A stretch of 9,275 nt of DNA from Flavobacteriaceae bacterium (GTDB lineage: Bacteria > Bacteroidota > Bacteroidia > Flavobacteriales > Flavobacteriaceae), in contig PACY01000002.1 of NCBI GenBank assembly GCA_002700405.1, positions 1-9,275 on the forward strand, written 5' to 3'. Within the stretch, counting starts at the first letter, position 1, and every line of letters starts with the position of its first letter. Under the pieces are notes generated by a model. That model was given only the letters and a program-made list of their open reading frames with translations, made no database searches and had not been told where the DNA came from. A program made the translations under genes and the position numbers. Below are positions 8,236-9,275 of the stretch, one piece after another.

Positions 8236-8283
8236 CCAAACAATTGCTCTATCAATTAACCTAAAAACTTCAGTAGATTTATT

Positions 8284-8318
8284 TTTGATTTAGAATATTT
8301 TAATCTATCTTATATTTA
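8284..8318 (+). promoter_or_regulatory. Candidate promoter for the T9SS cargo gene
   Basis: TTTG at 8284-8287 is followed after 23 bases by TATATTTA at 8311-8318. This is five of six matches to the Bacteroidota -7 element TAnnTTTG with a TTG-type -33 element. It would place the transcription start around 8325, giving a short leader before the ATG at 8342. Confidence 0.4.
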
Positions 8319-8341
8319 CAATTAACTATAAAAACTATACT

Positions 8342-9043
8342 ATGAACAAAATTACTCTTGTTCTTTTTTTGGCTTTAATAATAACTTTTTCAGCAAAAGC
8401 TCAGGTATTAACTGTTGGTGAAAATGGTAGTGTTGAAGTTAAAAGTGGAGCCACACTTAACGCAGGAGGCTTAGAGATAAGTCCCGATGCTGACTATACA
8501 ATTGCTGGCGCTAATAGTATTGAAAAAGCATTGACCGCAATATCAATTGATGGATTGGAGTCGATGGCAAGGCATTACGAAGCTGCGGAAGATTTAACAG
8601 GATTTACTGGAACTATTGTTTATAATTATGAAGACGCTGACATGAATGGGATAGACCATTTTGCAGCACTTCAAATTTTAGACACCTCCGACGGATCGTG
8701 GATGAATTACGCAGATGAAGATAGTGCTGACTATACTGTTACACATGCTTTTGCAGACGCTGTTCAAATTAAGGCAGTCACTGCAAATGATGCAACGTTG
8801 AGTATTGAGACGGTAGAGGGAAATATGAGTATTTCAATTTACCCTAATCCAACAGCAGCAATATTAAATGTAAAATTTGATAAAGATCTTGAATTAACAA
8901 TATATAATTTACTAGGTCAACAAGTATTAAACTCTAATTCAAAAACATTAGATATTTCAGGATTAAATGATGGCACATATATTCTTGTAGCTAAAAATCT
9001 TGAAAACAATACAACTACTAATTTTAAAATAATTAAAGAATAA
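8342..9043 (+). CDS. Small secreted protein with type IX secretion C-terminal sorting domain
   Basis: 233 residues. A Sec signal peptide (NK, then a hydrophobic run, ending SAKA-Q at 20/21) takes it to the periplasm. A T9SS type-A sorting domain at about 163-233 should send it across the outer membrane for release or surface anchoring; it shows ISIYPNPT at 164-171, LTIYNLLGQQVL at 185-196, the LDISGLNDGTYIL core at 203-215 and the basic end FKIIKE. The cargo part, about 140 residues, is not a family I can name. It opens with a short beta-rich segment (VGENGSVEVKSGATLNAGGLEI), followed by RHYEAAEDLTGFTGTIVYNYEDADMNGI and then DGSWMNY. This resembles a beta-sandwich module often seen just before sorting domains in Bacteroidota surface proteins; that likeness is my impression, not a search result. 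It is acidic and has no cysteine, and no enzyme motif is seen. It is followed 15 bases later by another exported protein and is divergent from the SusCD operon. Confidence 0.9.
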   Translation: MNKITLVLFLALIITFSAKAQVLTVGENGSVEVKSGATLNAGGLEISPDADYTIAGANSIEKALTAISIDGLESMARHYEAAEDLTGFTGTIVYNYEDADMNGIDHFAALQILDTSDGSWMNYADEDSADYTVTHAFADAVQIKAVTANDATLSIETVEGNMSISIYPNPTAAILNVKFDKDLELTIYNLLGQQVLNSNSKTLDISGLNDGTYILVAKNLENNTTTNFKIIKE

Positions 9044-9058
9044 CTTAAAAAAAATACG

Positions 9059-9275
9059 ATGAAAAAACATAACTTAATTTTATTATTTGTACTATTTGCA
9101 TTTATTGCAAATGATGCAATAGGACAACAAAACGATGACGCAAAAAAGGCTGGAGTTGTTTATGTTGAAAATGGCAACAATGAAACTCAATCAGGACGGA
9201 TGTATCGTGCAGGTGTAGGGATAGACTATGCTACACGAGGTTATAACGGGAACTCTAATGATAGGTTTGGAAATA
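9059..9275 (+). CDS. Hypothetical exported protein, 5' part only
   Basis: ATG at 9059 opens a frame that runs off the window after 72 complete codons. The first residues, MKKHNLILLFVLFAFIANDAIG, form a clear Sec signal peptide with probable cleavage before QQND. The visible mature part is hydrophilic and rich in Gly and Asn (VYVENGNNETQSGRMYRAGVGIDYATRGYNGNSND); I do not recognise it. The gene begins 15 bases after the stop of the T9SS cargo gene with only an A-rich spacer between them, so co-transcription is likely. A sorting domain, if it has one, would lie outside the window. The function is unknown. Confidence 0.8.
   Translation, partial: MKKHNLILLFVLFAFIANDAIGQQNDDAKKAGVVYVENGNNETQSGRMYRAGVGIDYATRGYNGNSNDRFGN

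Larger units (their letters stand above)
8101..8341. promoter_or_regulatory. Divergent intergenic region between the SusC operon and the T9SS cargo gene
   Basis: 241 bases with no credible gene, no tRNA and no terminator hairpin. Since genes leave it in both directions, it must hold the promoters of the SusCD operon and of the plus-strand gene pair, or their shared control. It contains short inverted repeats concentrated at 8172-8251. No regulator gene is beside it within the window. Confidence 0.7.

Noticed and set aside
1..9275. CRISPR array, tRNA or rRNA genes, insertion sequence, phage or toxin-antitoxin genes
   Set aside because: No regularly spaced repeats, cloverleaf-like sequences, transposase motifs or matching small gene pairs were seen on either strand.

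Overview
The window is AT-rich and reads as Bacteroidota, most likely the Flavobacteriia or a close relative. It carries a SusC/SusD pair, Bacteroidota-only lipoprotein domain families (DUF4959/DUF5126/DUF5000 and DUF4998), and a secreted protein with a type IX secretion (T9SS) C-terminal sorting domain. Genes lack clear Shine-Dalgarno sequences. The best promoter candidates resemble the Bacteroidota -33 TTG / -7 TAnnTTTG pattern.

Layout. Positions 1-8100 hold four co-directional minus-strand genes packed into one operon: a SusC/RagA TonB-dependent transporter (8100-4951), a SusD/RagB surface lipoprotein (4951-3008), a DUF4959-DUF5126-DUF5000 lipoprotein (2996-1773), and a DUF4998 lipoprotein with two tandem discoidin-like domains (1765 to beyond position 1, 3' end missing). 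Junctions are a 1-base overlap, an 11-base gap (or 7-base overlap with the alternative start) and a 7-base gap. Positions 8101-8341 are a divergent intergenic region with candidate promoters on both strands and several short inverted repeats. Positions 8342-9275 hold two plus-strand genes for exported proteins: a small T9SS cargo protein (8342-9043) and the first 72 codons of an unrecognised exported protein (9059 onward).

How the genes work together. The minus-strand operon looks like the uptake and binding half of a polysaccharide utilization locus. SusC is the outer-membrane pore, SusD its lid, and the other two lipoproteins sit in the SusE/SusF position of surface glycan-binding proteins. 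Three galactose-binding-fold-like domains spread over the last two genes share a common motif set, which suggests multivalent glycan binding. No glycoside hydrolase, polysaccharide lyase, sulfatase or regulator lies in the window, so the substrate cannot be named. If enzymes exist they should lie beyond position 1, downstream of the operon. Nothing shows directly that the plus-strand genes belong to the same system. The core is a recognisable system type rather than a new one; the less familiar parts are the tandem-domain lipoprotein with a non-ATG start and the divergent pair of exported proteins.
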